From Bacteroidota bacterium (lineage in GTDB: Bacteria; Bacteroidota; Ignavibacteria; Ignavibacteriales; Melioribacteraceae): a DNA stretch of 47,918 nucleotides. Positions 34,261-43,707 of the stretch are shown here, piece by piece. Under the pieces are notes generated by a model that had not been told where the DNA came from, made no database searches, and saw nothing but the letters and a program-made list of their open reading frames with translations. The stretch spans positions 1-47,918 of the forward strand of contig JAEXUB010000019.1 of assembly GCA_023453125.1 (NCBI GenBank). The letters are read 5' to 3'. Position numbers and translations under genes: made by a program. The first letter of the stretch is position 1; every line of letters starts with the position of its first letter.

Positions 34261-34291
34261 AAAAAACCTTAAAGAAAACTTTAAGGTTTTT
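34261..34291 (-). terminator. Intrinsic terminator of the tRNA cluster
   Basis: CCTTAAAG / CTTTAAGG with an AAAA loop, extended by flanking A and T runs. On the minus strand it ends in a T-run a few bases after tRNA-Glu. Confidence 0.8.
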
Positions 34292-34295
34292 ATTG

Positions 34296-34367
34296 TGACC
34301 CCAAGGGGATTCGAACCCCTATTACCGCCGTGAAAGGGCGAGGTCCTAACCATTAGACGATGGGGCC
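34296..34367 (-). tRNA. tRNA-Glu (anticodon TTC)
   Basis: On the minus strand the gene begins GGCCCCATCGTCTAATGGTT. The acceptor stem GGCCCCA pairs with TGGGGTC, the anticodon loop is CTTTCAC, and the T-arm has GGTTCGAATCC. The CCA end is not encoded. It is the last gene of the cluster. Confidence 0.97.
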
Positions 34368-34393
34368 AAAATTTCAATATTCACAATACTTGG

Positions 34394-34469
34394 GGTGAGC
34401 AATGGGACTTGAACCCACGGCCTTCTGGGCCACAACCAGATGCTCTAACCAAACTGAGCTATGCTCACC
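34394..34469 (-). tRNA. tRNA-His (anticodon GTG)
   Basis: The acceptor stem GTGAGCA / TGCTCAC is preceded by an encoded G(-1) opposite C73, the identity mark of tRNA-His. The anticodon loop TTGTGGC has the anticodon GTG, and the T-arm has GGTTCAAGTCC. No CCA is encoded. Confidence 0.96.
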
Positions 34470-34476
34470 ATTTAAG

Positions 34477-34550
<74 letters not shown>

Positions 34551-34591
34551 GTTTCTTTTTTTGCAATACTAAAAGAACCGCGTTTCTTACG

Positions 34592-34666
34592 TCGGGGCGG
34601 CAGGAGTTGAACCTGCGACCTCCTGCTCCCAAAGCAGGCGCGATAACCGGGCTACGCTACGCCCCG
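34592..34666 (-). tRNA. tRNA-Pro (anticodon TGG)
   Basis: The acceptor stem CGGGGCG pairs with CGCCCCG, the anticodon loop TTTGGGA has TGG, and the T-arm has GGTTCAACTCC. It is the first gene of the Pro-Arg-His-Glu cluster. Confidence 0.95.
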
Positions 34667-34719
34667 AGGATAAATTCACTATTTTGAGAACAGCCTTTTC
34701 TTCAAAAAAAAGGTCAGTA

Positions 34720-34748
34720 AAAATATACTTTTGGTTTTTGAATGTCAA
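34720..34748 (-). promoter_or_regulatory. Strong sigma70-type promoter of the tRNA cluster
   Basis: On the minus strand the perfect -35 TTGACA (34748-34743) is followed after exactly 17 bases by TATTTT (34725-34720). Start of transcription would be about 45 bases before tRNA-Pro. The same -10 sequence occurs in the Pho promoter of this window. Confidence 0.6.
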
Positions 34749-34788
34749 TTATTCTTGCTATTTTTTTCCTTATAATTACGCAGAAAAT

Positions 34789-36003
34789 ATGACACTTACT
34801 GCCATTATCGTAAAAAAATTCGTCAATTCAAGGAAGAGTTCTAAATTTCTCTCCTTTATTGGCCTTATTTCAGTCTTAGGCATTGCTCTGGGGGTAGCTG
34901 TCGTAATTATCTCTCTCACAATCCTCGATGGTTTTGATGCGGTTGTTAAAGAAAAGATCTTTAATTTCCGCTCCCATATTTATATAAGTTCTTTCGGCGA
35001 TAGAAACCTCCCTGATTCCCCCGAAATTGAATCAAAAATAAAGGCTTTGGCTTCCCCCTATTTTGAATCCCTTTCCCCTTTTGTCTCAAAACTGGGAATA
35101 ATCCGCTCCTCAAAAGGGACCGACGGTGTGAATATTACCGGAATTTCGGATGATCACGGTAAAGGACTTGAAGAATATATGATTTCGGGGGATTTTAACC
35201 TTAAAGAGGCAAATTCACTTATTTTAGGGAAAAAACTGGCCGAAAAACTGTTTGTTAAAACGGGGGATAAAATAACCCTCTTTTCATTAAAAAAGGACGC
35301 CATCCCCTCCGAAGCCAATCCCCCTGCAATTGAACAGTTTATTGTTAAAGGCATTTACTCAAGCGGTATGGCAGAGTATGACGACAGAAACGTTTATATA
35401 AATATAAAGGCCGCCAAAGATTTTTTTGAAACCCCCGATTACATTTCGGGCTACAACCTCAGGCTGAATGATGTGAGCAGGATAGACACAATCAACACCC
35501 TCCTTCAGAGCGATTTGAGATATCCATACTATCCCCGTTCGGTTTATCAGGTCCATTCAAACATCTTCACCTGGCTCGAACTCCAGAAAAAACCAATACC
35601 CATTATTCTTGGACTTATTGTGCTGGTTGCAGTATTCAACATCGTGGGAACGCTGCTTATGTTCATTCTCGAGAAGACACAGGAAATAGGAATCTTAAAG
35701 GCACTCGGAATGAAGCGAAGGGACATAATAAGAATATTTATATATAACGGAATATATATTGCCGGGCTCGGAATTCTAATAGGCAACATTACGGCATTTA
35801 TTCTATCCCTTCTGCAGCAGAAGTATTCCATAATATCGCTGCCCGATTCAGTTTATTTCCTTTCAACCGTACCCATTTCATTTAATGTGTTTAATTATGC
35901 CTCAGTTTCGGCCATTGCTCTTCTCTTAAGCCTTGCCGCTTCTGTAATTCCAAGCTATATTGCGTCAAAAATTAAACCTATATCAGCAATAAGGTTTGAA
36001 TAA
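34789..36003 (+). CDS. LolC/LolE-family lipoprotein-releasing permease (first copy)
   Basis: Inner-membrane FtsX-like permease that, with LolD, extracts lipoproteins for transfer to the outer membrane. The layout is typical: N-terminal helix (FLSFIGLISVLGIALGVAVV), a periplasmic domain of about 220 residues, then three C-terminal helices with the FtsX block NIVGTLLMFILEKTQEIGIL and KALGMKRRDIIRIFIYNGIY. The ATG at 34789 gives 404 residues; further upstream codons encode an unrelated extension. The stop overlaps the next permease start by one base (TAATG). Confidence 0.9.
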   Translation: MTLTAIIVKKFVNSRKSSKFLSFIGLISVLGIALGVAVVIISLTILDGFDAVVKEKIFNFRSHIYISSFGDRNLPDSPEIESKIKALASPYFESLSPFVSKLGIIRSSKGTDGVNITGISDDHGKGLEEYMISGDFNLKEANSLILGKKLAEKLFVKTGDKITLFSLKKDAIPSEANPPAIEQFIVKGIYSSGMAEYDDRNVYINIKAAKDFFETPDYISGYNLRLNDVSRIDTINTLLQSDLRYPYYPRSVYQVHSNIFTWLELQKKPIPIILGLIVLVAVFNIVGTLLMFILEKTQEIGILKALGMKRRDIIRIFIYNGIYIAGLGILIGNITAFILSLLQQKYSIISLPDSVYFLSTVPISFNVFNYASVSAIALLLSLAASVIPSYIASKIKPISAIRFE

Positions 36004-37226
36004 TGTTTGAATTTTTCGTCGCAAAAAGATACCTCCGTTCAAAGAGAAAGATAAACCTAATCTCTATCATCTCAATTATATCTACACTCGGAATTACAAT
36101 TGGAGTGGCCGCGCTTATTGTAGTGCTTTCTGTGTTTAATGGTTTCGGCGGCATTGTAAAATCAATTTTAATCAATATTGACCCCCATATAAAGATTGTT
36201 ATCACATCTCCCGAAGGGTACAGCCGCGCCGACGAGTATAAAAAGGAAATTGAGAAAATTAGAGGTGTTACTCATTTTACTTCTGTTGCCGAAGGGAAAG
36301 TGCTTCTAATTAAAAAGCGCGCCTACGAAATTGTATCCCTTAAAGGAATTGAAAACGGGGATGAATTGTTGGGTAAAAATTTCGAAGGAAAAATTTTTGC
36401 CGGGGATTTTGATATCAGCGAGGGCAAATCGGGTTTATTAATCGGGCTTTCAGCCGCATTGAAAATTTCAGGGAGAATTGGGGATACCATAAACGCAGTC
36501 TCTGCAAACAACATTGAGAAATCAATAACAGGTCTGGCACTCCCCTCTTCAGGCCAGCTTGTACTGAACGGAATATTCCAGTCGAACAATAAAGATTACG
36601 ATGCCGGCAATGCATTAACCGATTTAACCTCGGCGCAAAGAATTCTTGGCATAGGTAATAAAATTACCGGCTTCGAAATTTACCTTGATGATGTAAACAA
36701 AGCCGATGAAATTAAAGAATCGCTCATAAATAAATTCGGCTCCGGAGATTTCTCAGTTTATACCTGGTACGACCTGCACAAGGACCTCTATAATGTAATG
36801 CTCATTGAAAGATGGTCTGCCTACATAATTCTCTGCCTTATTATTGCCGTAGCGACCTTTAATATTTTAAGCTCCCTCTCAATGACTGTTATAGAGAAGA
36901 AAAAAGATATAGGCGTTCTAAGGGCAATGGGAGCAGAGACCAAATCGATAGTTAGAATTTTCATGTTCGAGGGAATGCTTGTAGGGGCAATTGGCACATT
37001 TGCCGGACTGGCATTGGGACTGCTGGTTTGCTGGCTACAGATAACCTATAATTTCTACCCTCTTGACCCGCTTAAATATGTAGTTGACGCAATGCCAGTA
37101 GAAATTGCTTTTACCGACGTAATTGCAATAGGGGCAGCTTCTTTTATTCTTACTTTTCTCGCGGCTCTCTATCCCGCTCTTAAAGCGGCAAAATTAAACG
37201 CCATTGAATCTATTAAATGGGAATAA
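36003..37226 (+). CDS. LolC/LolE-family lipoprotein-releasing permease (second copy)
   Basis: Same architecture as its neighbour: the start MFEFFVAKRYLRSKRKINLI followed by SIISIISTLGITIGVAALIV, a periplasmic domain and the FtsX block NILSSLSMTVIEKKKDIGVL with RAMGAETKSIVRIFMFEGML. Two different permeases plus one ATPase suggest a LolCDE heterodimeric exporter rather than the LolF homodimer. Which copy equals LolC and which LolE cannot be decided by eye. It is 407 residues. Confidence 0.9.
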   Translation: MFEFFVAKRYLRSKRKINLISIISIISTLGITIGVAALIVVLSVFNGFGGIVKSILINIDPHIKIVITSPEGYSRADEYKKEIEKIRGVTHFTSVAEGKVLLIKKRAYEIVSLKGIENGDELLGKNFEGKIFAGDFDISEGKSGLLIGLSAALKISGRIGDTINAVSANNIEKSITGLALPSSGQLVLNGIFQSNNKDYDAGNALTDLTSAQRILGIGNKITGFEIYLDDVNKADEIKESLINKFGSGDFSVYTWYDLHKDLYNVMLIERWSAYIILCLIIAVATFNILSSLSMTVIEKKKDIGVLRAMGAETKSIVRIFMFEGMLVGAIGTFAGLALGLLVCWLQITYNFYPLDPLKYVVDAMPVEIAFTDVIAIGAASFILTFLAALYPALKAAKLNAIESIKWE

Positions 37227-37257
37227 ACGCAAATTAGAATTAAAAGATAGAATTGAT

Positions 37258-37932
37258 ATGATATTAAAAGCAGAAAATATTTGTAAGTCCTTTTCCAAAA
37301 CGGATAAAGGAAGGCTTGAGATACTAAAAGATATTTCTTTTCAGCTTGAAGAAAATAAAATTACGGTCATTGTCGGAGCCTCCGGCGCGGGGAAAAGCAC
37401 TCTGCTGCATATCCTTAGCGGCCTTGATACTCCTGACAGCGGGACTGTAGAAATTAAGGGCACCGAAATTTTCTCTTTAAAAGATGACCAGATTGCTGAT
37501 TTCAGAAATAAAAATATCGGCTTTATCTTTCAGTTCCATCACCTTTTGCCGGAATTTACAGGTTTGGAAAACACAGCAATTCCTCTGATGATAAGCGGCG
37601 TCCCCCATTCAAAGGCACTGGCAAAAGCAGAGGAACTGCTGAATTCTGTAGGGCTTAAGGATAGGCTCTCGCATAAACCCGCCGAACTCTCGGGGGGAGA
37701 ACAGCAGAGAGTTGCAGTTGCAAGAGCCCTTGCCAATAATCCGAAAATTATATTTGCCGATGAACCCACAGGCAACCTGGACTCCGCCAACAGCGAGGCC
37801 CTGAATCAGCTCTTTATTGATCTGCGCGACAAGAGGAAACAAACTTTCCTGATTGTTACACACAATCCTGAACTTGTTAAACTTGCCGATTTTGTTTGGG
37901 AAATGAAAGACGGGCAGGTTAAAGTAAGATAA
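37258..37932 (+). CDS. lolD: LolD-type ABC transporter ATP-binding protein
   Basis: ATPase of the lipoprotein release complex. Walker A GASGAGKST, LolD/MacB-like IGFIFQFHHLLPEFTGLENT, signature LSGGEQQRVAVARAL, Walker B IIFADEPTGNLDS and the switch VTHNPEL are intact. The ATG at 37258 gives 224 residues, the usual size; the longer frame from 37204 overlaps the permease gene and adds non-homologous residues. It closes the lol operon. Confidence 0.93.
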   Translation: MILKAENICKSFSKTDKGRLEILKDISFQLEENKITVIVGASGAGKSTLLHILSGLDTPDSGTVEIKGTEIFSLKDDQIADFRNKNIGFIFQFHHLLPEFTGLENTAIPLMISGVPHSKALAKAEELLNSVGLKDRLSHKPAELSGGEQQRVAVARALANNPKIIFADEPTGNLDSANSEALNQLFIDLRDKRKQTFLIVTHNPELVKLADFVWEMKDGQVKVR

Positions 37933-37953
37933 TTAATTTATCTCCCCGTTCAT

Positions 37954-37961
37954 TATATTTG
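37954..37961 (+). promoter_or_regulatory. Possible Bacteroidetes-type -7 element before the GH110 gene
   Basis: TATATTTG matches TAnnTTTG and ends 35 bases before the GH110 ATG; no TTTG is found at the -33 distance, so support is weak. Confidence 0.3.
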
Positions 37962-37996
37962 TTCTGATATTATTTCAGTTTTAACACGGGGTTATT

Positions 37997-39841
37997 ATGA
38001 CAAAGAAAATCTTTCTAGGCATACTTTTCCTTATTACCTCATCTTCATCCGTATTCTCTCAGAAATTAGACTCTGTTTTCGTAACAAAATTCGGCATTGA
38101 GCCCGATAGCAGACGAAATGCCGTATTGGGGATCAAAGAAGCATTAAAGGAATGCTCCGCCAAAAAGAATCCAATATTAATTTTCCCTAAAGGGAGATAT
38201 GATTTCTGGCCCCAGCATGCAGAAGAAAGAAATTATTACGAATCCAATACCGATGTCGTTAATCCGCGCAGATGCCCTATACTTATTGAAAAGCTGAATA
38301 ACCTGATTATTGATGGAAGCGGCTCGGAATTTATTTTCCACGACCGGGTGCAGCCCTTTACTATTGATAATTCTTCCAACATCACTATAAGAAATCTGTC
38401 TATCGATTGGGACATCCCTCTCACTGCTCAGGGAGAGGTGCTGACAGTTACTGATGACTATATGGACCTTAAAATAGACAAGTACCAATTTCCCTATATA
38501 TTTGAGAATCATAAGCTGGTGTTCGTTGGCGAAGGATGGAAAAGCAGGTTCAGCGGTTCGGCAATGGAATTCGAAAGGGAATCACGCCTGGTAGCACCGC
38601 AGACAGGAGATAACGGCGCTACCGGAGGAGGCTGGGGCAAATATACTGCCGAAGAATTTTCCGATGGGATAGTACGCATAAGAAAACCTTTTACTCGCAA
38701 ACCTAAAGCCGGAAATTTTCTCGTCCTAAGGCACAGCGCCCGGGACCATTCAGGAATGTTCATATATAAGAGCAAAAATGTTAACATAGAAAATGTATCG
38801 GTATTTCATACAGCAGGACTCGGAATCCTTTCGCAGCACAGCGAGGATCTATTTTTCGTAAACGTTAATATGATTCCCAATTACTCTAAGGGAAGATTTT
38901 TAAGCGGGCACGATGACGGATTCCATTTTTCTAACTGCAAGGGAAAGATATTGGTTGACAACTGCGAATTCGCGGCTCTGATGGATGACCCTATTAATGT
39001 CCACGGTACTAGCGTCAGCATTAAGAAAATGCTCTCCCCTAAACGCCTGCTCTGCAGATTTATGCACAACCAGAGCGTTGGACTTGACTGGGGGGTAAAA
39101 GATGATAAAATAGGATTCATTAATAATGAGACTATGGAGACTGTGGCAATAGGGACATTAACATCATTCAAGCCAATTTCAGCGGAAGAATTTGAAGTTG
39201 AATTCCTCAATCCGGTTCCGGAATCAATTAAGGAAGGAGCGGCGCTCGAGAATTTAACCTGGACTCCCGATGTCCTGATTCAAAACTCCCGTTTTAAAAG
39301 CTGCAGAGCCAGGGGAATACTTATTTCAACCCCCGGCGATGTAATAATCAGGAACAACACATTCGAATCGAGCGGTTCGGCAATATTAATTGCCGGAGAT
39401 GCCAACAACTGGTTTGAATCGGGTGCGGTTAAAAACGTACTTATTAAAAACAACAAATTCCTTGACCCCTGCATGACTTCTAATTATCAGTTCAGCGAGG
39501 CAATCATAAGCATTTATCCGGAAATCCCTAAACCCGATCCGGCGAAACCATTTCATAAAAATATCAGAATTGAAGAGAATGAATTTTTCCCATACGACTA
39601 CCCGGTGCTATATGCAAAATCGGTTCAAGGATTAACCTTCAAAGGAAATATTCTTACTAGAAGCAGCCGGTTTACTCCATTCCATAACAGAAAATATACA
39701 ATCTCCTTTGAAGGATGCAGGAATGTCTCTATTGAAGGTAATAAATACAACGGAGAGATTCTCGGAAAGAACATCAGCATAAAAAATATGGATAAAAAAG
39801 TGATTAAGCTCTCGCCTGGGGAGGACTTACGCTATGAATAA
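37997..39841 (+). CDS. GH110 exo-alpha-1,3-galactosidase (right-handed parallel beta-helix)
   Basis: GH110 enzymes remove terminal alpha-1,3-linked galactose with inversion; known members act on blood-group B or linear B antigen, and marine ones on carrageenan-type galactans. A signal peptide (ending SSSSVFSQ) precedes 590 residues of beta-helix coils with many I.I..N.F repeats. The family-typical N-terminus is FGIEPDSRRNAVLGIKEAL with IFPKGRYDFWPQHAEE. Candidate catalytic aspartates are D307 (HDDGFHF) and D330-D331 (LMDDPINVHG); their spacing equals that of the acid/base residues I recall for the structurally studied Akkermansia enzyme. The stop overlaps the following sulfatase start by eight bases, so the two are translated as a pair. 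Confidence 0.85.
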   Translation: MTKKIFLGILFLITSSSSVFSQKLDSVFVTKFGIEPDSRRNAVLGIKEALKECSAKKNPILIFPKGRYDFWPQHAEERNYYESNTDVVNPRRCPILIEKLNNLIIDGSGSEFIFHDRVQPFTIDNSSNITIRNLSIDWDIPLTAQGEVLTVTDDYMDLKIDKYQFPYIFENHKLVFVGEGWKSRFSGSAMEFERESRLVAPQTGDNGATGGGWGKYTAEEFSDGIVRIRKPFTRKPKAGNFLVLRHSARDHSGMFIYKSKNVNIENVSVFHTAGLGILSQHSEDLFFVNVNMIPNYSKGRFLSGHDDGFHFSNCKGKILVDNCEFAALMDDPINVHGTSVSIKKMLSPKRLLCRFMHNQSVGLDWGVKDDKIGFINNETMETVAIGTLTSFKPISAEEFEVEFLNPVPESIKEGAALENLTWTPDVLIQNSRFKSCRARGILISTPGDVIIRNNTFESSGSAILIAGDANNWFESGAVKNVLIKNNKFLDPCMTSNYQFSEAIISIYPEIPKPDPAKPFHKNIRIEENEFFPYDYPVLYAKSVQGLTFKGNILTRSSRFTPFHNRKYTISFEGCRNVSIEGNKYNGEILGKNISIKNMDKKVIKLSPGEDLRYE

Positions 39842-41930
39842 GGGAGAATTCAGCGGATTTACAAGAAGGGATTTTATAAAGACTGCGGCAATGGGAGCTG
39901 CCGGACTGGCTATTCCATTCAACATTCTTGAAGCCGCCGGGAAGGGGAAATATAATATACTTTTCATTATGTCGGACGATCACGCATATCAGGCAATAAG
40001 CAGTTACGATAACCGTTTGATTAACACCCCCAACATAGACCGTCTGGCGAAAGAAGGACGCCGGTTTATTAATAGTTTTTGCACTAATTCAATTTGCGGC
40101 CCCAGCCGTGCAGTACTTTTAACCGGTAAATACAGCCATAAGAATGGTATGATTGACAACGCAACGGCATTCGACGGCTCACAGATGACATTTCCTAAAC
40201 TGCTTCGGAATGCCGGTTATAATACTGCCGTTATCGGCAAATGGCACCTCAAAAGCGACCCTACAGGATTTGACTATTGGAACATTCTCCCCGGACAAGG
40301 GGATTATTATAATCCCGATTTTATAGAAATGGGAAAGAGGGATAGAGTTGATGGATACGTCACAGACCTTATTACCGATAAATCAATAAATTGGATTGAT
40401 AGCCTGGATAAGACAAAACCTTTCTGCCTATTAATGCACCATAAGGCCCCGCACCGCAATTGGCTTCCGAATCTTAAATACATTGATGCATTTGAAGGAA
40501 AAGATTTTCCTATTCCCGATACATTCTTTGACGATTATAAATCCCGCTCCGATGCCCCCCCTAAAAGCGAAATGTCCATCTCCAAAAATATGTCTATGGA
40601 TTATGACCTTAAGGTGGATCTGAAGAAAGAGGAGGTTGAAGACCCGTCGCGTGAAATTATTTTCGGCGATTACTGGGGAAGCATTTACTCAAGAATGACC
40701 GATAAACAGAGAGCCGAATGGGACAGAATTTATAAAAAGAGGAGCGCAGAATATAAAACGCTTAAACCGAAGGAGAATGAACTGGATAAATGGAAATATC
40801 AGAATTATCTGAGAGATTATCTGAGGTGTATTCTATCGGTTGATGAAAGCGTAGGAAGAATTCTCAATTATCTCGATTCAAGCGGATTAACCGGTAATAC
40901 CCTGGTGGTTTATACATCCGACCAGGGATTTTATCTCGGCGAGCACGGCTGGTTCGATAAAAGGTTTATGTATGAACAATCCCTCCGGATGCCCCTGTTA
41001 ATGCGTCTGCCGGGAAAAATAAAACCCGGTACCGATTTGGAGAATATGGTAATGAATCTCGATTTCGCCCCTACTTTCCTTGATTACGCCGGGGTAAGGA
41101 TTCCAACAGAGATGCAGGGAAATTCTCTCCGCCCGCTCCTTGAACAGAATATTTTTGCCAAAAGCAGGGACTCAATTTACTATCATTATTTTGAATTCCC
41201 CGCCGAGCATATGGTTAAGAGACATTATGGAATAAGGACTAAAGAATTCAAGCTGATTCATTTCTATTATGACATTGATTCCTGGGAATTGTATGACCTG
41301 CGTAAAGATCCGGATGAAATGAAAAATGTTTACGCATCTCCCGAATACAAAGAAACAGCGGCTGCTCTTAAGGCAAAACTCTACAGGCTTCAGAAAAAAT
41401 ATGACGATACTTCCTATTCAAAATTCCTCCCGAAGAACAAGGAAAAACTGTTGCATAAAGGAATTGGATTAACCTATTTGCTCGCAAATCCTCCATCGGA
41501 AAAATATAAGGGAAATCTGACCGACGGAATGGTATTTCCCGACGGAGAGCTTTTTAATGTTTCTCTAAACGGGTGGACCGGCATTGAAGAAAAAGACTTT
41601 CTGGCAGAGATTGAATTGCCGCAGGCTGAACATTTAAATGAAATTCGAATCGGATTCCTGCAGAAAAGTGAAAATTGGATATTTCTCCCTTCAACAGTAA
41701 AACTCGAAATCTCTAATGACGGTACTAAATTTAAACAGGTCAAACAATTTAACAATCCGGTTCCGGATAAAAGGGGAACTCCATTCAAAAAGAGTTTTAC
41801 ATTCCGCGTTAATATGAAAGAGAATAAAAAGATCAGAATCACGGGGAAAAATATTGGCAAATGCCCTGTATGGCACACTAATGCAGGAGGAAAGGCCTGG
41901 CTCTTCTGCGACGAAATTATTATCCGGTAA
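39834..41930 (+). CDS. Formylglycine sulfatase (S1) with TAT signal and C-terminal carbohydrate-binding-like domain
   Basis: The N-terminus FTRRDFIKTAAMGAAGLAIP is a Tat signal. The S1 sulfatase core shows NILFIMSDDHAYQAISSYDN, the formylglycine motif SICGPSRAVLLTG with C88, AVIGKWHLKS and VVYTSDQGFYLGEHGWFDK. The Asp-Asp pair after NILFIM and the His residues are metal and sulfate ligands. The pattern most resembles N-acetylglucosamine-6-O-sulfatase-like S1 subfamilies (such as S1_11), an uncertain assignment. Residues of about 550-698 form an additional beta-sandwich-like region (LTDG..., LNGWTGIEEKDFLAEIELPQ, VKLEISNDGTKFKQV, KIRITGKNIGKCP) like a discoidin/F5-8C domain, which may bind the glycan. 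Maturation needs a formylglycine-generating enzyme that is not encoded here. Confidence 0.9.
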   Translation: MNKGEFSGFTRRDFIKTAAMGAAGLAIPFNILEAAGKGKYNILFIMSDDHAYQAISSYDNRLINTPNIDRLAKEGRRFINSFCTNSICGPSRAVLLTGKYSHKNGMIDNATAFDGSQMTFPKLLRNAGYNTAVIGKWHLKSDPTGFDYWNILPGQGDYYNPDFIEMGKRDRVDGYVTDLITDKSINWIDSLDKTKPFCLLMHHKAPHRNWLPNLKYIDAFEGKDFPIPDTFFDDYKSRSDAPPKSEMSISKNMSMDYDLKVDLKKEEVEDPSREIIFGDYWGSIYSRMTDKQRAEWDRIYKKRSAEYKTLKPKENELDKWKYQNYLRDYLRCILSVDESVGRILNYLDSSGLTGNTLVVYTSDQGFYLGEHGWFDKRFMYEQSLRMPLLMRLPGKIKPGTDLENMVMNLDFAPTFLDYAGVRIPTEMQGNSLRPLLEQNIFAKSRDSIYYHYFEFPAEHMVKRHYGIRTKEFKLIHFYYDIDSWELYDLRKDPDEMKNVYASPEYKETAAALKAKLYRLQKKYDDTSYSKFLPKNKEKLLHKGIGLTYLLANPPSEKYKGNLTDGMVFPDGELFNVSLNGWTGIEEKDFLAEIELPQAEHLNEIRIGFLQKSENWIFLPSTVKLEISNDGTKFKQVKQFNNPVPDKRGTPFKKSFTFRVNMKENKKIRITGKNIGKCPVWHTNAGGKAWLFCDEIIIR

Positions 41931-41962
41931 AAAAAATCCCGCTTTAAGCGGGATTTTTTTTT
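41930..41962. terminator. Bidirectional terminator between the two sulfatase genes
   Basis: TCCCGCTT / AAGCGGGA forms the stem, with A-run and T-run on its two sides, in the 45-base gap between convergent genes. Confidence 0.9.
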
Positions 41963-41975
41963 GAATAATATTTTT

Positions 41976-43478
41976 TTACTCCTTAACAGGGAATTTCCCT
42001 TTCATTGAACCAATCCAACTATCAAACCGGGCGTTTAGCTTTTTAACTAAGCCCTTCTCGCTGGACGCCAAATTGACGGTTTCGCCAATGTCCTCTTTTA
42101 TGTTGTACAATTCTAGTGAATTATCTTCATAGTTTTTAATCAGTTTCCATTCCCCGCTCCTGATAATACTGTATGGTTTCACCTTCATTCCCCACCAGTA
42201 ATGAGGATAGTGCCAGAATAAATCTCTCTCTTTAATTTTTCCTTTTTGCTTGAAAAGAGGGGTAAGGTCTGTACCGTCAATTTTATTAACCGGTACATAT
42301 TTTGAGCCTGTCATAGACAAAAGCGTGGGGAAAAGATCTATTCCCATAACAGGTGTTTCGCAAACTGATTGAGGCTTTATCTGTTCCGGGAACCAGATAG
42401 CCAAAGGCACTCTAATTCCTCCTTCGGAGGCATGCCCTTTCCCCATTTTTGCCGGGGAATTATCGGTAGCCACAATATGTCCCCCGTTATCGGAAGTAAA
42501 AACGATTATGGTATTATTAAGAATTCCCTCTTCTTCCAGGGTTTTCATTATTCTCCCGAATGCAAGGTCGATGCTTTCAATCATAGCAGCATAAGTCGGA
42601 TTTCGCTGCCCATTGAGAGGCTCACGGCTTCTAAAATGAGCATTCATATCATCTTTTTCGGCTATCCAGTCAGGCATTGTTTTATCGGCCTTTGTTTTGT
42701 TAAGATATTTTTGCTCCATTTCCTTTTTTGCCTGCAGAGGGGTATGCACGGCATAATGCCATAAATTGAGATAAAAAGGTTTATCCTTATTTGTCCTTAT
42801 ATAGTTTACCGCTTCATCCCCTTCCCTATCGGTGAGATATTCCCCCTTCATACGGGAATTGAGATTTTTAATTTTCAATTTACCTGCTTCATAAGGATCA
42901 AAATAACCGGGGGGCTCTCCAAAATCGACTCCTCCGATATTTATATCGAATCCCTGCTTCTCGGGGAACCAGTCATCAAATCCCAAATGCCATTTGCCGA
43001 TATGAGCTGTTGAGTATCCTTCTTTTTTAAGAACTTCTGCGAGTGTCACCTCTTCTTTTTCCATCCAGAGCGCGTTTACAGGAGTTTTAAGAAAAGCCCC
43101 TTTTTCCTTTTCATACCCGTCCGGATTCTTACCGTCAGCCGGAATTTTACTTCCGTTATTGCTTCCTCTAATCCAGTCTGTAATTCCCATTCGTACAGGA
43201 TACCTCCCGGTAAGGAGAGAAGCCCTGCTGGGAGAACAGACTGCGCAGGATGAATAGGCATTGCTGAAAATTATTCCCTGTCTCGCAAGACGGTCCAAGT
43301 AGGGAGTCTCATAGAACCCGCTTCCCATAAACCCGACATCGCGCCATCCAAGGTCGTCAACCACAATAAAAATTACATTCGGCCTTATGAATTTTTTTTC
43401 ATCCTTTTTCTGCCTGGGGGCAGCACCCAGTAAAACTAAAAACAGAACCAGGATTATCAGCTTTTCTCTCTTTTTCAT
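41976..43478 (-). CDS. Formylglycine sulfatase (S1), secreted
   Basis: A hydrophobic signal peptide (KLIILVLFLVLLGAAP) precedes a standard S1 sulfatase: NVIFIVVDDLGWRDVGFMGS metal-binding start, formylglycine motif SCAVCSPSRASLLTGRYP with C81, TAHIGKWHLG, VHTPLQAK and IVFTSDNGGH. The short loops and the length of 500 residues suggest galactose- or N-acetylgalactosamine-sulfatases (S1_16-like), with moderate certainty. It is convergent with the first sulfatase and divergent from GH109, from which it is separated by a 229-base region. Its target is likely a sulfated Gal/GalNAc residue, fitting its glycosidase neighbours. Confidence 0.9.
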   Translation of the reverse strand: MKKREKLIILVLFLVLLGAAPRQKKDEKKFIRPNVIFIVVDDLGWRDVGFMGSGFYETPYLDRLARQGIIFSNAYSSCAVCSPSRASLLTGRYPVRMGITDWIRGSNNGSKIPADGKNPDGYEKEKGAFLKTPVNALWMEKEEVTLAEVLKKEGYSTAHIGKWHLGFDDWFPEKQGFDINIGGVDFGEPPGYFDPYEAGKLKIKNLNSRMKGEYLTDREGDEAVNYIRTNKDKPFYLNLWHYAVHTPLQAKKEMEQKYLNKTKADKTMPDWIAEKDDMNAHFRSREPLNGQRNPTYAAMIESIDLAFGRIMKTLEEEGILNNTIIVFTSDNGGHIVATDNSPAKMGKGHASEGGIRVPLAIWFPEQIKPQSVCETPVMGIDLFPTLLSMTGSKYVPVNKIDGTDLTPLFKQKGKIKERDLFWHYPHYWWGMKVKPYSIIRSGEWKLIKNYEDNSLELYNIKEDIGETVNLASSEKGLVKKLNARFDSWIGSMKGKFPVKE

Positions 43479-43707
43479 CCGTTCCCTATATGAAGATTAA
43501 TTCAGCTAAAAAATAAGAAATTAAATTATTCCATCAATATGCAAAGGAGATTATCTCCTGTTTAATTTATTTGCTCCATTTAGAATATTTGTTTGTGGCA
43601 TTTATGCTCCTAAAATTATTAAATTACATAAGTTATTTACTTAATTGTTTAACGTTCATCATTTTCTGCCATCCGGAATAGAGTATTTAAACAGATAGAG
43701 AGGGTCT
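43479..43707. promoter_or_regulatory. Divergent control region between sulfatase and GH109 genes
   Basis: A strongly AT-rich region of 229 bases that must hold promoters for both directions. A GAGAGGG ribosome binding site precedes the GH109 ATG. I found no clear operator palindrome or consensus promoter. Confidence 0.4.

Noticed and set aside
34237..34377. 47-residue N-terminal extension of the acyltransferase
   Set aside because: The extension translates the tRNA-Glu gene and its terminator; the ATG at 34236 is the sensible start.
37997..41930. Type IX secretion C-terminal sorting domains on the exported enzymes
   Set aside because: Neither GH110 nor the sulfatase ends in a recognisable T9SS sorting domain; their C-termini are explained by beta-helix and sandwich folds.
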